Shown: positions 17,076-26,761, numbered from the stretch's first letter. The stretch: 64,000 nucleotides of DNA from Streptomyces phaeolivaceus (GCF_009184865.1 NZ_CP045096.1:6386001-6450000), one strand, 5' to 3'. Notes: generated from the sequence alone by a model not told the origin. Translations and numbers: made by a program.

Positions 17076-17209
17076 GTGCGGGCATCGTCCCGGTAGTGGG
17101 CCGCCGCTGATCAGTGGCCGAGATCCTCCGCGCGGTGGCCGGAGAACGCTGGCCTACGCTGAGGGCGTCACGAGCCACGGAGTCGGAGAAGTTGGAGAGA
17201 GAGCAGGTC

Positions 17210-18529
17210 ATGCCCCAGCGACCTTACGCATACGAAGCCCCGGTCTCGCAGACTCTTTTCGAGCGTGCGGCGGCCGTCACGCCGGGCGGCGTGAACTCTC
17301 CGGTGCGCGCCTTCCGCGCCGTGGGCGGTACGCCCCGGTTCATGGTCTCCGGCACCGGTCCCTATCTCACCGACGCCGATGGCCGTGAGTATGTGGATCT
17401 TGTGTGTTCGTGGGGTCCGATGATCCTCGGGCACTCCCGTCCCGAGGTCATCGCCGCCGTCCAGGACGCCGTCTCGCGCGGCACCTCCTTCGGTACGCCC
17501 GGCGAGGGCGAGGTCGCGCTCGCCGAGGAGATGGTGGACCGCGTCGGACCGCTGGAGCAGGTGCGGCTCGTGTCCAGCGGCACGGAGGCCACCATGTCCG
17601 CGATCCGGCTGGCCCGCGGTTTCACCGGCCGCACCAAGGTGGTGAAGTTCGCCGGGTGTTACCACGGTCACGTCGACTCGCTGCTCGCCGCCGCCGGGTC
17701 CGGCGTCGCCACCTTCGCGCTCCCCGACACCCCGGGCGTCACCGGCGCCCAGGCCGCCGACACGATCGTGCTGCCCTACAACGACCTCGACGCCGTACGC
17801 GCCGCCTTCGCCGCCCACCCCGGCGAGATCGCCTGTGTGATCACCGAGGCCTCCCCGGGCAACATGGGCGTCGTACCGCCGCTGCCGGGCTTCAACCAGG
17901 GCCTCAAGGACGCCTGCGCGGAGAACGGCGCCCTCTACGTCTCCGACGAGGTCATGACCGGGTTCCGGACCAGCCGGGCCGGATGGTTCGGGATCGACGG
18001 GGTCGAGCCGGACCTGATGACCTTCGGCAAGGTGATGGGCGGCGGCTTCCCGGCCGCGGCCTTCGGCGGCCGTGCCGACGTCATGGCCCGCCTCGCGCCC
18101 GCCGGGCCCGTCTACCAGGCCGGCACGCTCTCCGGGAACCCGGTCGCGACGGCCGCCGGGCTCGCGCAGCTGCGCCTGCTGGACGAGGCGGCGTACGGCG
18201 TCGTCGACGCGGTGTCCGAGCGGATCCAGGGGCTCGTCACCGACGCGCTCACCAAGGAAGGCGTCGCGCACACGCTCCAGCGCGCCTCCAACATGTTCTC
18301 CGTGTTCTTCACGGACACGCCCGTGCGGAACTACGAGGAGGCCAAGGCGCAGGAGTCGTTCCGCTTCAACGCCTTCTTCCACTCGATGCTGTCGCAGGGC
18401 GTCTACTTGCCGCCGTCGTCGTTCGAGTCGTGGTTCGTGTCGACCGCGCACGACGAGCGGGCGGTTCAGCGGATCGCCGACGCCCTTCCGGCGGCGGCGC
18501 GGGCAGCGGCGGAGGCTTCGGCAGCATGA
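17210..18529 (+). CDS. hemL: Glutamate-1-semialdehyde 2,1-aminomutase
   Basis: 439 residues, family length. Converts glutamate-1-semialdehyde to 5-aminolevulinate, the second step of the C5 route to tetrapyrroles, using PLP/PMP. Seen: [16 protein letters not shown] (N-terminal gate region), [15 protein letters not shown] (PLP phosphate loop), [19 protein letters not shown] with the Schiff-base Lys, and LSGNPVA. The ATG at 17210 follows GGAGAGAGAGCAGG; a longer frame upstream has no homology. A TACGCT -10 lies at about 17155. Its TGA overlaps the ATG of the phosphatase gene by 4 bp (coupled). Confidence 0.95.
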   Translation: MPQRPYAYEAPVSQTLFERAAAVTPGGVNSPVRAFRAVGGTPRFMVSGTGPYLTDADGREYVDLVCSWGPMILGHSRPEVIAAVQDAVSRGTSFGTPGEGEVALAEEMVDRVGPLEQVRLVSSGTEATMSAIRLARGFTGRTKVVKFAGCYHGHVDSLLAAAGSGVATFALPDTPGVTGAQAADTIVLPYNDLDAVRAAFAAHPGEIACVITEASPGNMGVVPPLPGFNQGLKDACAENGALYVSDEVMTGFRTSRAGWFGIDGVEPDLMTFGKVMGGGFPAAAFGGRADVMARLAPAGPVYQAGTLSGNPVATAAGLAQLRLLDEAAYGVVDAVSERIQGLVTDALTKEGVAHTLQRASNMFSVFFTDTPVRNYEEAKAQESFRFNAFFHSMLSQGVYLPPSSFESWFVSTAHDERAVQRIADALPAAARAAAEASAA

Positions 18530-19200
18530 GTGACATCACGGTCGTCCACCTGATGCGGCACGGCGAGGTCGCCAACCCGGACGGGATTCTCTACGGGCGG
18601 CTCGCCGGGTACCACCTGTCCGACCTCGGGCGGCGGATGGCCGACCGGGTCGCCGAGCATCTGGCGCCCCGGGACGTGACGTACGTCGTGGCCTCCCCGC
18701 TGGAGCGGGCGCAGGAGACGGCGACGCCGATCGCCAAGGCGCACGGGCTCGATCTCGCCACCGACGGGCGGCTCATCGAGGCGGACAACGTCTTCCAGGG
18801 CAAGACCTTCGGCGTCGGCGACGGCGCGCTGAAGCGGCCGGAGAACTGGAAGCATCTGGTCAACCCCTTCAAGCCGTCGTGGGGCGAGCCGTACGTCGAC
18901 CAGGTCGTGCGGATGATGGGCGCGCTGGACGCGGCGAAGGACGCGGCGCGCGGGCACGAGGCGGTGCTCGTCTCGCATCAGCTGCCGATCTGGATCGTGC
19001 GGTCGTACGTCGAGAAGCGGCGGCTGTGGCACGATCCGCGGCGGCGGCAGTGCACGCTCGCCTCGCTGACGACGTTCACGTACCAGGGCGACAAGATCGT
19101 GTCCGTGGGGTACAGCGAGCCCGCGCGGGATCTGGTGCCGCCGCATCTGCTGGCGGGCGCCAAGCCGGTAAAGGGCAAGGACAAGGCCTTTGGCGCATAA
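18526..19200 (+). CDS. Histidine phosphatase (phosphoglycerate mutase) family protein
   Basis: 224 residues. LMRHGEV near the N-terminus holds the His that takes the phosphoryl group; [11 protein letters not shown] and VSHQLPIW supply the other active-site residues. Substrate unknown; the family covers sugar phosphatases, mutases and cobalamin phosphatases. It is coupled to hemL through ATGA, and the pair is conserved in Streptomyces as far as I recall, which hints at a tetrapyrrole or housekeeping role but proves none. Confidence 0.88.
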   Translation: MSDITVVHLMRHGEVANPDGILYGRLAGYHLSDLGRRMADRVAEHLAPRDVTYVVASPLERAQETATPIAKAHGLDLATDGRLIEADNVFQGKTFGVGDGALKRPENWKHLVNPFKPSWGEPYVDQVVRMMGALDAAKDAARGHEAVLVSHQLPIWIVRSYVEKRRLWHDPRRRQCTLASLTTFTYQGDKIVSVGYSEPARDLVPPHLLAGAKPVKGKDKAFGA

Positions 19201-19365
19201 GGTGGTTGGGGAACCGCGGGTCTGTTGTGGTTGCTCGCGCGGTTCCCCGCGCCCCTAAAGGCGTCCGCGTTTCCCGGAGATCAAAAGGAACCGTCGCGTC
19301 CTCTCATCCCTCTAAAACGGTGTGCTTCACGTGAACCGGTGCGTGAGCTGACCAAGGGGGATGTA

Positions 19366-20640
19366 ATGCCCGAAGTATCGCGAAGGGGAATGCTCGCTGT
19401 CGGCGCGGGCGCGGTGGCGGGCCTGGGGCTGACCGGGTGCGGCACGGGGCTCGGGGGCGAGCCGGGCGGGGCCGGTGGGTCCGGGGGCGGCGGGAAGCCC
19501 GGGACGAACGGGAAGAAGAAGCCGGGGAAGACCGCGAAGCCGCTGGGTGACGGGTCGACCTCGTACGCGGGGAAGCAGCCCAACCAGCCGGAGAAGCCGC
19601 GGGCGTTGGCGCCGGGCGAGACACCGCCGCAGTTCGTGGTGTTCTCCTGGGACGGCGCCGGGGACGTCGGGAACGGTCTCTTCGAGCGCTTTCTGAAGGC
19701 CGGGCGGGACCACGGCGCCCATATGACGTTCTTCCTCTCCGGGATCTATCTCCTCCCGGAGTCGAAAAAGCGCGTCTACCTTCCGCCGAACAACGCGCCG
19801 GGCGCCTCCGACATCGGTTATCTGACGGACGAACACATCAAGTCGACGCTGGGGCATGTGCGGACGGCGTGGCTCGACGGTCACGAGATAGGCACCCATT
19901 TCAACGGCCACTTCTGCGGCGGCAGCGGCTCGGTCGGCAACTGGACGCCGAAGCAGTGGCGCAGCGAGATCGACCAGGCGAAGTCGTTCGTCAAGGAGTG
20001 GAGGACCAACAGCGGCTGGACGGACGTCGAACCGCTGCCGTTCGACTACGACAAGGAGCTGATCGGCGGCCGTACGCCGTGTCTGCTGGGGCAGGAGAAC
20101 CTGCTGCCCACCGCGCGCGAGCTGGGCTGGCGCTACGACTCCTCCTCGCCCGGCGGTCTCCAGGTCTGGCCCGACAAGAAGGAGGGCATCTGGGATCTGC
20201 CGCTGCAGTCCGTGCCGTTCCCGGGCCGCAGCTTCGAGGTGCTGTCGATGGACTACAACATCATGTTCAACCAGTCGCAGAACTCCACCCAGGCGCCGCC
20301 CGCCAACTACCCGGCCTACCGCACCCAGGCGACCGGCGCGTACGTCGCCGGGTTCCAGCGCGCCTACGAGACGAACCGGGCGCCCCTGTTCATAGGGAAC
20401 CACTTCGAGGAGTGGAACGGCGGGGTCTACATGGACGCCGTCGAGGAGGCGCTGAAGCACATCGCGCGGGCCAAGGAGAAGGCGCCGGACGGGGAGATAC
20501 GGATCGTGTCCTTCCGGCAGTTCGTGGACTGGATGGACGCGCAGACACCGGATGTCCTCGCCAAGCTCCGGACCCTCGGGGTGGGACAGCGGCCGACGGG
20601 GAGCTGGAAGGAGTTCCTGGGCGCCGGATCAGCGGCCTGA
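19366..20640 (+). CDS. Polysaccharide-deacetylase-like lipoprotein
   Basis: 424 residues. ATG at 19366 follows AAGGGGGA. The N-terminus has SRRG and then GLGLTGCG, a twin-Arg signal with a lipobox Cys, so it is a Tat-exported lipoprotein. A Gly/Lys-rich linker follows to about residue 75. VVFSWDGAG corresponds to the TFDDG motif and HEIGTHFNGH to the metal-binding H-x-x-x-H motif of NodB-type deacetylases, but both are altered. Likely acts on cell-wall or surface polysaccharide; activity is not certain. Upstream, 19205-19260 holds a half copy of the dispersed GCGCGGTTCCCCGCGCCCC palindrome. Confidence 0.75.
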   Translation: MPEVSRRGMLAVGAGAVAGLGLTGCGTGLGGEPGGAGGSGGGGKPGTNGKKKPGKTAKPLGDGSTSYAGKQPNQPEKPRALAPGETPPQFVVFSWDGAGDVGNGLFERFLKAGRDHGAHMTFFLSGIYLLPESKKRVYLPPNNAPGASDIGYLTDEHIKSTLGHVRTAWLDGHEIGTHFNGHFCGGSGSVGNWTPKQWRSEIDQAKSFVKEWRTNSGWTDVEPLPFDYDKELIGGRTPCLLGQENLLPTARELGWRYDSSSPGGLQVWPDKKEGIWDLPLQSVPFPGRSFEVLSMDYNIMFNQSQNSTQAPPANYPAYRTQATGAYVAGFQRAYETNRAPLFIGNHFEEWNGGVYMDAVEEALKHIARAKEKAPDGEIRIVSFRQFVDWMDAQTPDVLAKLRTLGVGQRPTGSWKEFLGAGSAA

Positions 20641-20705
20641 CGTGCTCATCAAGGGGTCGGCGACCCCGCCGTAAGCCCCCGAAACGGGCATGCGAAACTT
20701 TTCAC

Positions 20706-21305
20706 ATGAGTGTCCGTACGAGCCGCAGTCGTGCCGCTTTGCTCTCCGCCGGGGCCGCCGCCCTGGCGCTGACGCTGTCCGCCTGCGCGGGCGGGGGCAT
20801 CGAGGGCGGCGGCGGTCAGACCGGGTTCATCACCGGCTCCGACGGGATCGCGACGGTGAAGAAGGGGGACCGGGACACCGCGCCCGACCTCTCCGGGAAG
20901 ACCATCGACGGCGAACAGCTGGACCTCTCCACCTTCAAGGGCAAGATCATCGTCCTGAACGTGTGGGGCTCCTGGTGCGCGCCCTGCCGTGCCGAGGCCC
21001 CCAATCTGGCGAAGGTCTCCGAGGATCTCGCCGACCAGGGCGTGCAGTTCGTCGGCATCAACACCCGTGACACCAGCACCCGGCCGGCGGTCGCCTTCGA
21101 GGAGCAGTACAAGGTCGAGTATCCGAGCCTGTACGACCCCACGGGCAAGCTGCTGCTGCGCTTCGAGAAGGGCTCGCTCAATCCGCAGCTGATCCCCTCC
21201 ACTCTGGTCGTCGACCGGGAGGGCAAGCTCGCGGCGCGCACCCAGCAGGCGCTGAGCGAGGAGAAGCTGCGCAAGATGCTCAAGCCGATCCTCGCGGAGA
21301 AGTGA
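20706..21305 (+). CDS. resA: ResA/TlpA-type thiol-disulfide oxidoreductase, lipoprotein
   Basis: 199 residues. ALTLSACAGG is a lipobox, so the thioredoxin domain sits outside the membrane. Active site WCAPC at about residue 87-91 and a cis-Pro near IPSTLVV. In System II cytochrome c maturation ResA keeps the CXXCH Cys residues of apocytochrome c reduced for haem attachment. It is followed after 1 bp by the ccdA-like gene, the reductant donor, and then resB and ccsA, so this is the complete ccs operon. Confidence 0.92.
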   Translation: MSVRTSRSRAALLSAGAAALALTLSACAGGGIEGGGGQTGFITGSDGIATVKKGDRDTAPDLSGKTIDGEQLDLSTFKGKIIVLNVWGSWCAPCRAEAPNLAKVSEDLADQGVQFVGINTRDTSTRPAVAFEEQYKVEYPSLYDPTGKLLLRFEKGSLNPQLIPSTLVVDREGKLAARTQQALSEEKLRKMLKPILAEK

Positions 21306-21306
21306 C

Positions 21307-22089
21307 GTGAAGGTGTCGGGAATGTCCGCGCTCACCACGACCGCCGCCGAGCTGAACGAGACCGTGTTCAGCGGTGCCCTGCTGCTGGCCCTGCCGATCG
21401 CCATGCTCGGCGGGCTCGTCTCCTTCTTCTCCCCCTGCGTCCTGCCGCTGGTGCCCGGCTATCTGTCGTACGTCACCGGTGTCGGCGGCACCGATCTGGC
21501 CGACGCCCGCAAGGGACGGATGGCGGCCGGGGCCGTGCTGTTCGTGCTCGGGTTCACCTTCGTGTTCGTCTCCGGCGGCGCGCTCTTCGGGTACTTCGGG
21601 CAGACCCTGCTGGAGCACCAGGGCGTCCTGACCAAGGTGCTCGGCGGGCTCATGATCGCCATGGGGCTGTTCTTCATGGGGCTGATGCCCTGGTTCACCC
21701 AGCGCGAGTTCCGCTTCCACACCAAGCCCGCCACCGGTCTGGTGGGCGCCCCGATACTGGGCGCGCTGTTCGGTATCGGCTGGGTGCCCTGTATCGGCCC
21801 GACGCTCGCCTCGGTCAACGCGCTCGCCCTCGAACAGGCCAGCGCCGGGCGCGGGGCGCTGTTGATGGTGGCGTACTGTCTGGGGCTGGGCCTGCCCTTC
21901 GTGCTCGCCGCGGTGGCCTTCCGCAAGGCGCTCGGCGCCTTCGCCTGGGTCAAGCGGCACTACGCGTGGGTGCTGCGCATCGGCGGCGGAATGATGATCA
22001 CGATCGGACTGCTCATGCTGACCGGCGCCTGGGACCGCATCATTCAGGAGATGCAGGTCTGGTCCGTCGGCTTCACCCCTGGGATCTGA
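21307..22089 (+). CDS. ccdA: Cytochrome c biogenesis protein CcdA
   Basis: 260 residues with six predicted membrane segments. SFFSPCVLPLVPGYLSYV and, later, FGIGWVPCIGPT carry the two conserved Cys-Pro sites that pass electrons from cytoplasmic thioredoxin to ResA. GTG start at 21307; an ATG at 21322 (MSALTTTA) is an alternative. Second gene of the operon. Confidence 0.92.
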   Translation: MKVSGMSALTTTAAELNETVFSGALLLALPIAMLGGLVSFFSPCVLPLVPGYLSYVTGVGGTDLADARKGRMAAGAVLFVLGFTFVFVSGGALFGYFGQTLLEHQGVLTKVLGGLMIAMGLFFMGLMPWFTQREFRFHTKPATGLVGAPILGALFGIGWVPCIGPTLASVNALALEQASAGRGALLMVAYCLGLGLPFVLAAVAFRKALGAFAWVKRHYAWVLRIGGGMMITIGLLMLTGAWDRIIQEMQVWSVGFTPGI

Positions 22090-22092
22090 GCG

Positions 22093-24021
22093 ATGACGAC
22101 GACCGACTCCGGCCGCGAGGCCTCCGGCGAGCGAGAGAACACCGCCGAGCGCACCGGCAGCGGCAAGGGCCGCCCGGCCGACGCGGCCCGGTCCACGGAC
22201 CGGAGCGGGCCGCCCGGCGCCACCGCCGCCGATCGGGATTCCGCTTCGGCTGCCACCGCCGACCGCTCCTCCGCCTCCGGTCCCACCTCCGATTCCGACA
22301 CCGCCGCCGACAACGACCTCGGCGCAGCCGGGTCGCAGCTGTCCACCGCGCCGCAGGAGGACGCGCCCCATCTGCCCTCGCTGGGCGTCATCGGGTGGGC
22401 CCGCTGGTTCTGGCGGCAGCTGACGTCCATGCGGATCGCGCTGCTTCTGCTGTTCATGCTGTCGCTCGCGGCGATCCCCGGCTCGCTGATCCCGCAGTCC
22501 GGGCAGGACGAGACCAAGGTCGCCGACTTCATGGAGCGGCACGACACCCTGGGGCCCGTCTACGAGAAGCTCGGACTGTTCCACGTCTACGGCTCGGTGT
22601 GGTTCTCGGCGATCTACATCCTGCTCTTCGTCTCGCTCATCGGCTGCATCGTGCCCCGCACCTGGCAGTTCGTCGGCCAGCTGCGCGGCCGTCCGCCGGG
22701 CGCGCCCAAGCGGCTGACCCGGCTGCCCGCGTACGCGACCTGGCGCACGACGGCCCCGCCGGAGGAGGTGCGCGAGGTCGCGCTGAAGGCGCTGCGCAAG
22801 CGCCGGTTCCGCGCGCATCTCGTCGGGGACGCGGTCGCCGCCGAGAAGGGCTATCTCCGGGAGGCGGGCAACCTCGCCTTCCACGTCGCCCTGATCGTGA
22901 TGCTCATCGCCTTCGCCTGGGGCCAGCTCTACCGCTCCGAGGGCAACAAACTGATCGTCGAGGGCGACGGTTTCGCCAACACCCTCACGCAGTACGACGA
23001 CTTCAAGTCCGGCAACCTCTTCACCGCCGAGGACCTCAACCCCTTCAGCTTCGACCTCAAGAACTTCCGGGGCACGTACGAGACCAGCGGGCCGAACAAG
23101 GGCACCCCCCGGATCTACGAGGCGTACATCGACTACGCGGTCGGCGCCGACGGCAAGGAGCGCTCGACCAAGATCGAGGTCAACAAGCCGCTGGAGATCG
23201 GCGACTCCAAGGTCTATCTCGTCAGCCACGGCTACGCGCCCGTGATCACCGTCCGGGACGCCAAGGGCAAGGTCGTCTTCAGTGACGCCGCGCCGCTGCT
23301 GCCGCTGGACTCCAATGTCACCTCCTCCGGCGCGATCAAGGTCATGGACGGCTACACCAACGCCCAGGGGAAGCGGGAACAGCTCGGCTTCCAGGCGTTC
23401 TTCCTTCCTTCGTACGGCGGGAAGAACACGGCGGTGGTCTCGCAGTTCCCCGCGCTCCTGAACCCCGTGCTCAACCTGGAGCCGTACCACGGTGATCTCG
23501 GGGTCGACTCGGGTGTGCCGCAGAGCGTGTACCGGCTGGAGAAGCGGAAGCTGAAGGCGTACAAGGACTCCGAGGGCGCGACGGTACGGGAGAACCTGAA
23601 GCCCGGGGAGACGATGAAGCTGCCCGGGGGGAACGGGACGGTCACCTTCGACGGGGTGAAGGAGTGGGCCGGGTTCCAGGTCACCCAGCAGCCCGGCAGC
23701 GGGTGGGCGCTCGGTGGGGCGATCACCGCGATCCTCGGTCTCGCCGGGTCGTTGTTCATCCAGCGGCGCCGGGTGTGGGTGCGCGCCGTGGCCGGGCCGG
23801 ACGGGGTGACCGTCGTGGAGATGGCGGGCCTCGGGCGCAGTGAGTCGGCGAAGGTGCCGGAGGAACTGGGCGACCTTGCTGCGGCCGTGCATGACGAGGC
23901 TCCTACTGTCGTTGAGATTGCCCGTGCCGCTCCAGCGGCACGATTGCCCGCAGAGAACGCGGGCTCGAATTCCCCCTCCCCCCAAACCCCAGCCGTACCT
24001 TCCGAAGGGGCTGAGAAGTGA
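22093..24021 (+). CDS. resB: Cytochrome c biogenesis protein ResB (CcsB)
   Basis: 642 residues. The first 95 residues are Ser/Asp/Ala-rich and disordered. Then MRIALLLLFMLSLAAIPGSLIPQ and further membrane segments (AIYILLFVSLIGCIVP; FHVALIVMLIAFAWG), a large extracytoplasmic domain, and a last segment (LGGAITAILGLAGSLFI). ResB and CcsA form the synthase that exports haem and joins it to apocytochrome c. ATG 3 bp after ccdA; its TGA overlaps the ccsA start by 4 bp. Confidence 0.92.
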   Translation: MTTTDSGREASGERENTAERTGSGKGRPADAARSTDRSGPPGATAADRDSASAATADRSSASGPTSDSDTAADNDLGAAGSQLSTAPQEDAPHLPSLGVIGWARWFWRQLTSMRIALLLLFMLSLAAIPGSLIPQSGQDETKVADFMERHDTLGPVYEKLGLFHVYGSVWFSAIYILLFVSLIGCIVPRTWQFVGQLRGRPPGAPKRLTRLPAYATWRTTAPPEEVREVALKALRKRRFRAHLVGDAVAAEKGYLREAGNLAFHVALIVMLIAFAWGQLYRSEGNKLIVEGDGFANTLTQYDDFKSGNLFTAEDLNPFSFDLKNFRGTYETSGPNKGTPRIYEAYIDYAVGADGKERSTKIEVNKPLEIGDSKVYLVSHGYAPVITVRDAKGKVVFSDAAPLLPLDSNVTSSGAIKVMDGYTNAQGKREQLGFQAFFLPSYGGKNTAVVSQFPALLNPVLNLEPYHGDLGVDSGVPQSVYRLEKRKLKAYKDSEGATVRENLKPGETMKLPGGNGTVTFDGVKEWAGFQVTQQPGSGWALGGAITAILGLAGSLFIQRRRVWVRAVAGPDGVTVVEMAGLGRSESAKVPEELGDLAAAVHDEAPTVVEIARAAPAARLPAENAGSNSPSPQTPAVPSEGAEK

Positions 24022-25133
24022 CTCTCGCCGCCGCCACCAATGAGAACCTCGCGAACATCAGCAACACGCTGATCTACTCCGCGATGGCCGTGTACACCCT
24101 GGCCTTCTTCGCGTACATCGCCGAATGGCTCTTCGGGAGCCGGAGCAAGGTGGGCCGGACGGCCGCCGCGCTGACCGCCGGGTCGAAGGACACCAAGGGC
24201 GCCGCGAAGGCGGACGCGCCCGCGGTGACGGTGAAGTCGGCCGGTGGGACCGGTGTGCTGGAGCGGCCGAAGGTGGTCGTGCGGGCCGCCGCCGGTGCCC
24301 GGGACGTGCCGGACGGGCCCGGTGCCCATGGCGGGGACGAGCAGGGCGACCTCTACGGCCGTATCGCCGTGTCCCTGACCGTGCTCGCCTTCCTCGTGGA
24401 GTTCGGCGGGGTGCTCACGCGGGCGCTCTCGGTGCAGCGGGCGCCGTGGGGCAACATGTACGAGTTCAACATCACCTTCTCGACCGTGGCCGTCGGGGTG
24501 TATCTGTCGCTGCTCGCGCTGCGGAAGAACATCCGCTGGCTCGGGCTTCCGCTGATCACGACGGTCCTGCTCGACCTCGGTCTCGCCGTCACGGTCCTGT
24601 ACACCGCCAGCGACCAGCTCGTCCCCGCCCTGCACTCGTACTGGCTCTACATCCACGTCTCCACCGCGATCTTCTGCGGCGCGGTCTTCTACGTGGGCGC
24701 GGTCGGCACGATCCTGTACCTGTTCAAGGACTCGTACGAGAGCAAGCTCGCGAGCGGCGGCCGGCCCGGCCGGTTCGCGACGTCCGTGATGGAGCGGCTG
24801 CCCGCGTCGGCCTCCCTCGACAAGTTCTCGTACCGGGTCAACGCCGCCGTCTTCCCGCTGTGGACGTTCACGATCATCGCGGGCGCGATCTGGGCGGGCG
24901 ACGCGTGGGGCCGTTACTGGGGCTGGGACCCCAAGGAGACCTGGTCGTTCATCACCTGGGTCTGCTACGCCGCCTATCTGCACGCCCGTGCCACGGCCGG
25001 CTGGAAGGGCCGCAAGGCCGCGTACATCGCCATCGCCGCGTTCGCCTGCTGGCTGTTCAACTACTACGGCGTCAACATCTTCGTCAGCGGCAAGCACTCC
25101 TACGCGGACGTGGGCCTGGCCCTGCTGCGCTGA
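24018..25133 (+). CDS. ccsA: Cytochrome c synthase subunit CcsA (WWD family)
   Basis: 371 residues, about eight membrane segments. The WWD-like haem-handling motif is WGRYWGWDPKETWSFITW at about residue 295-312; conserved His ligands occur at HSYWLYIHV and in the last segments (ARATAG, GKHSYADVG). Also called CcsB or ResC in some genomes. A Gly/Ala/Lys linker at about residue 45-105 separates the first membrane segment from the rest. Last gene of the ccs operon; a hairpin follows. Confidence 0.92.
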   Translation: MTLAAATNENLANISNTLIYSAMAVYTLAFFAYIAEWLFGSRSKVGRTAAALTAGSKDTKGAAKADAPAVTVKSAGGTGVLERPKVVVRAAAGARDVPDGPGAHGGDEQGDLYGRIAVSLTVLAFLVEFGGVLTRALSVQRAPWGNMYEFNITFSTVAVGVYLSLLALRKNIRWLGLPLITTVLLDLGLAVTVLYTASDQLVPALHSYWLYIHVSTAIFCGAVFYVGAVGTILYLFKDSYESKLASGGRPGRFATSVMERLPASASLDKFSYRVNAAVFPLWTFTIIAGAIWAGDAWGRYWGWDPKETWSFITWVCYAAYLHARATAGWKGRKAAYIAIAAFACWLFNYYGVNIFVSGKHSYADVGLALLR

Positions 25134-25152
25134 CGCCCGGTCAGAGACGGCG

Positions 25153-25175
25153 GACGGGCTCGCCCTGAGCCCGTC
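25153..25175 (+). terminator. Hairpin terminator after the ccs operon
   Basis: GACGGGCTC, loop GCCCT, GAGCCCGTC: a perfect 9-bp stem 20 bp after the ccsA stop. Further copies of CCCGTCCCGAGCC-like sequence follow to 25212, making a small tandem array that may give alternative hairpins. Confidence 0.65.
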
Positions 25176-25252
25176 CCGAGCCGTCCCTGAGCCCGTCCCG
25201 AGCCCGCCCTGAGTCGCCGTCAAAGTCGCGCGGCGCCAAACGTGTTGGCGCT

Positions 25253-25313
25253 GTGACCGTAGTCACGGAAGTGGTGCCCGGATTCCGGGAACGAACGTAC
25301 GGACCCGAACGTT
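25253..25313 (+). promoter_or_regulatory. Crp-like box plus shared promoter element of the RiPP-like cluster
   Basis: 25253-25270 reads GTGACCGTAGTCACGGAA; the first 14 bases fit the Streptomyces Crp consensus GTG-N6-GNCAC as I remember it. 25297-25313 reads GTACGGACCCGAACGTT. Both blocks recur upstream of the divergent exporter (29463-29502). A further perfect 7-bp palindrome (GCGCCAA-N5-TTGGCGC) lies at 25233-25251. Because of these, the GTG at 25253 is operator sequence and not the start codon. Confidence 0.6.
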
Positions 25314-25321
25314 TTCCGGGT

Positions 25322-26302
25322 GTGAGAGCAGAACACGTACTCGTCGTCTCGTTGCGCAAGTCGGGGACACACCTCCTCAAGGAGGTGGTGTCGGGACTCG
25401 GTTATGCCCTGAACGGCGCGGTGTCGTCGGCGGATGCCGGACCCCGCCCGCTCGGCAGGCCGGCGGCCCTGCGTGTCCTCGACGCCGTGTACACGTCGGA
25501 GGAGATCGCCGGGCTGAAGCGGTCCCGTGACCGCGGGGAGATCGACCGTGGCGTGGGCCGGGCCGTCACCGCGCTCAACCGGGCCTGGTGGCAGCGGCTC
25601 GGGATGCCGCGTACGGCGGCGGCGCCCGGCGGTGATCCGATGACCGACCTGCTGACCGCCAGGGAGCTGGCCCGGCCGTCCGGTTACCGCTTCGACGACC
25701 TCCCGGGCGGCGTGTGCTGGTTCACCCACGATCTGGATCTGACCGGGGTGGACGAGAACTTCCTGCTGGAGTGGTCGCGCGCCGACAGCCCGAAGATCAT
25801 CCTCAACTACCGTGACCCCCGCGACGTCCTGCTGTCCATGGTCAACTTCCTGACCGAGAAGGACGCCGGACGGCTCGGCGGATTCCCGGACCACGTCGTC
25901 TACGGCGACATCCTCAAGCAGGTCCCGGACGTACGGGAACGCATCGGCATCGCGCTCACGGACCCCGGCTTCCCGGGCGGCGACTCCTTCGAGCGCGCCC
26001 TGTGGCTGCTCCGTCATCCGAGGGTGTGCAAGGTGACGTTCGAGGCCCTGGTCGGCCCGGACGGGGGCGGCTCCACGGCCGTCCAGGCGGCGGAGATCGA
26101 GAAGATCACCGACTTCCTGGGCCTGGCCGACGACATGGACGCCGCCGACCGCGAGGCCCTCGGCCGCCGGGTGTTCAACCGGGACTCCTACACGTTCCGC
26201 AGCGGCCGGACGGGCTCCTGGCACAAGCAGTTCACACCGGAACACCACGCGCTGTTCGAGCGGCGCTACGGCTACCTCCTGCCGCTGTACGGCTATGAGT
26301 GA
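25322..26302 (+). CDS. Sulfotransferase (PAPS-dependent)
   Basis: 326 residues. VSLRKSGTHLLK at residue 9-20 is the PAPS 5'-phosphate loop and LNYRDPRDVLLSMVNF the 3'-phosphate region; FRSGRTGSWHKQF near the end is the third conserved block (RxGxxGxW). It would transfer a sulfo group to a hydroxyl or amine. The GTG at 25322 is chosen because its context (GGGTGTGAGAGCAGAACAC) aligns with the exporter start (GGGCGTGACATCAGAACAC) and because upstream sequence is a shared regulatory element. First gene of a cluster with a Tyr-containing precursor peptide, so peptide Tyr/Ser/Thr sulfation is the inferred role. Confidence 0.85.
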   Translation: MRAEHVLVVSLRKSGTHLLKEVVSGLGYALNGAVSSADAGPRPLGRPAALRVLDAVYTSEEIAGLKRSRDRGEIDRGVGRAVTALNRAWWQRLGMPRTAAAPGGDPMTDLLTARELARPSGYRFDDLPGGVCWFTHDLDLTGVDENFLLEWSRADSPKIILNYRDPRDVLLSMVNFLTEKDAGRLGGFPDHVVYGDILKQVPDVRERIGIALTDPGFPGGDSFERALWLLRHPRVCKVTFEALVGPDGGGSTAVQAAEIEKITDFLGLADDMDAADREALGRRVFNRDSYTFRSGRTGSWHKQFTPEHHALFERRYGYLLPLYGYE

Positions 26303-26347
26303 AGCCGCCCACAGACCCCTGCGCGCCGACGGCCCGCAGTAAGGAAA

Positions 26348-26425
26348 GCACCACAGAAACGCACCACAGAAACGCACCACAGAAACGCACCACAGAAACG
26401 CACCACAGAAACGCACCACCAGAAG
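26348..26425. repeat. Five and a half 13-bp tandem repeats
   Basis: Five exact copies of GCACCACAGAAAC and a sixth imperfect one, in the 163-bp gap between the sulfotransferase stop and the precursor peptide. AC-rich and not a multiple of three, so not coding. Could be an operator array, an RNA element controlling the precursor, or slippage. Confidence 0.95.
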
Positions 26426-26465
26426 TGACACCAGAGACAGCACCACGAACCGAGAGGAACCCATC

Positions 26466-26645
26466 ATGAACGCCACCCTGATTCGCCCGGTCTCCGAGAG
26501 CACCGTCGCCATGGGCACCATGGGCATGGACACCACGGGCACCGCGCACACCACGGACGACATCCTTTTCGAGAGCGCCGAGTTCGCCGCGGCGCTGGAG
26601 GGTCTCACGACCGAGAGCGTGTCGCTCTACATCTACACCATGTAG
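26466..26645 (+). CDS. Putative RiPP precursor peptide ending SLYIYTM
   Basis: 59 codons, ATG at 26466 with AGAGGAA upstream, stop TAG. Two-part layout as in ribosomal peptide precursors: an N-terminal Thr/Met-rich part, an acidic helix-prone stretch (TDDILFESAEFAAALEGL, residue 30-47), and a short C-terminal part TTESVSLYIYTM with two Tyr, two Ser, three Thr and a terminal Met. No Cys, so not a lanthipeptide. It lies between a sulfotransferase and an FAD oxidoreductase in the same direction, with an exporter next to them. Family unknown to me. The call rests on context and architecture. Confidence 0.7.
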   Translation: MNATLIRPVSESTVAMGTMGMDTTGTAHTTDDILFESAEFAAALEGLTTESVSLYIYTM

Positions 26646-26761
26646 GGCGAGGGCCCGCGCGCTCTGCGAACGCCTCCGGTGCGGCCGTCCTGGCAGACAG
26701 CCAGATAGACAGGCAGACAGACAGGCCGGCCGCACCCGCATCCATGATCAAAGGGAGAAGT

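Noticed and set aside
25253..25321. GTG at 25253 as start of the sulfotransferase
   Set aside because: It falls inside a Crp-like box shared with the exporter promoter, and conserved start context is at 25322.
26002..26298. Gly/Arg-rich plus frame inside the sulfotransferase
   Set aside because: Shadow frame of high-GC coding DNA; no signals.
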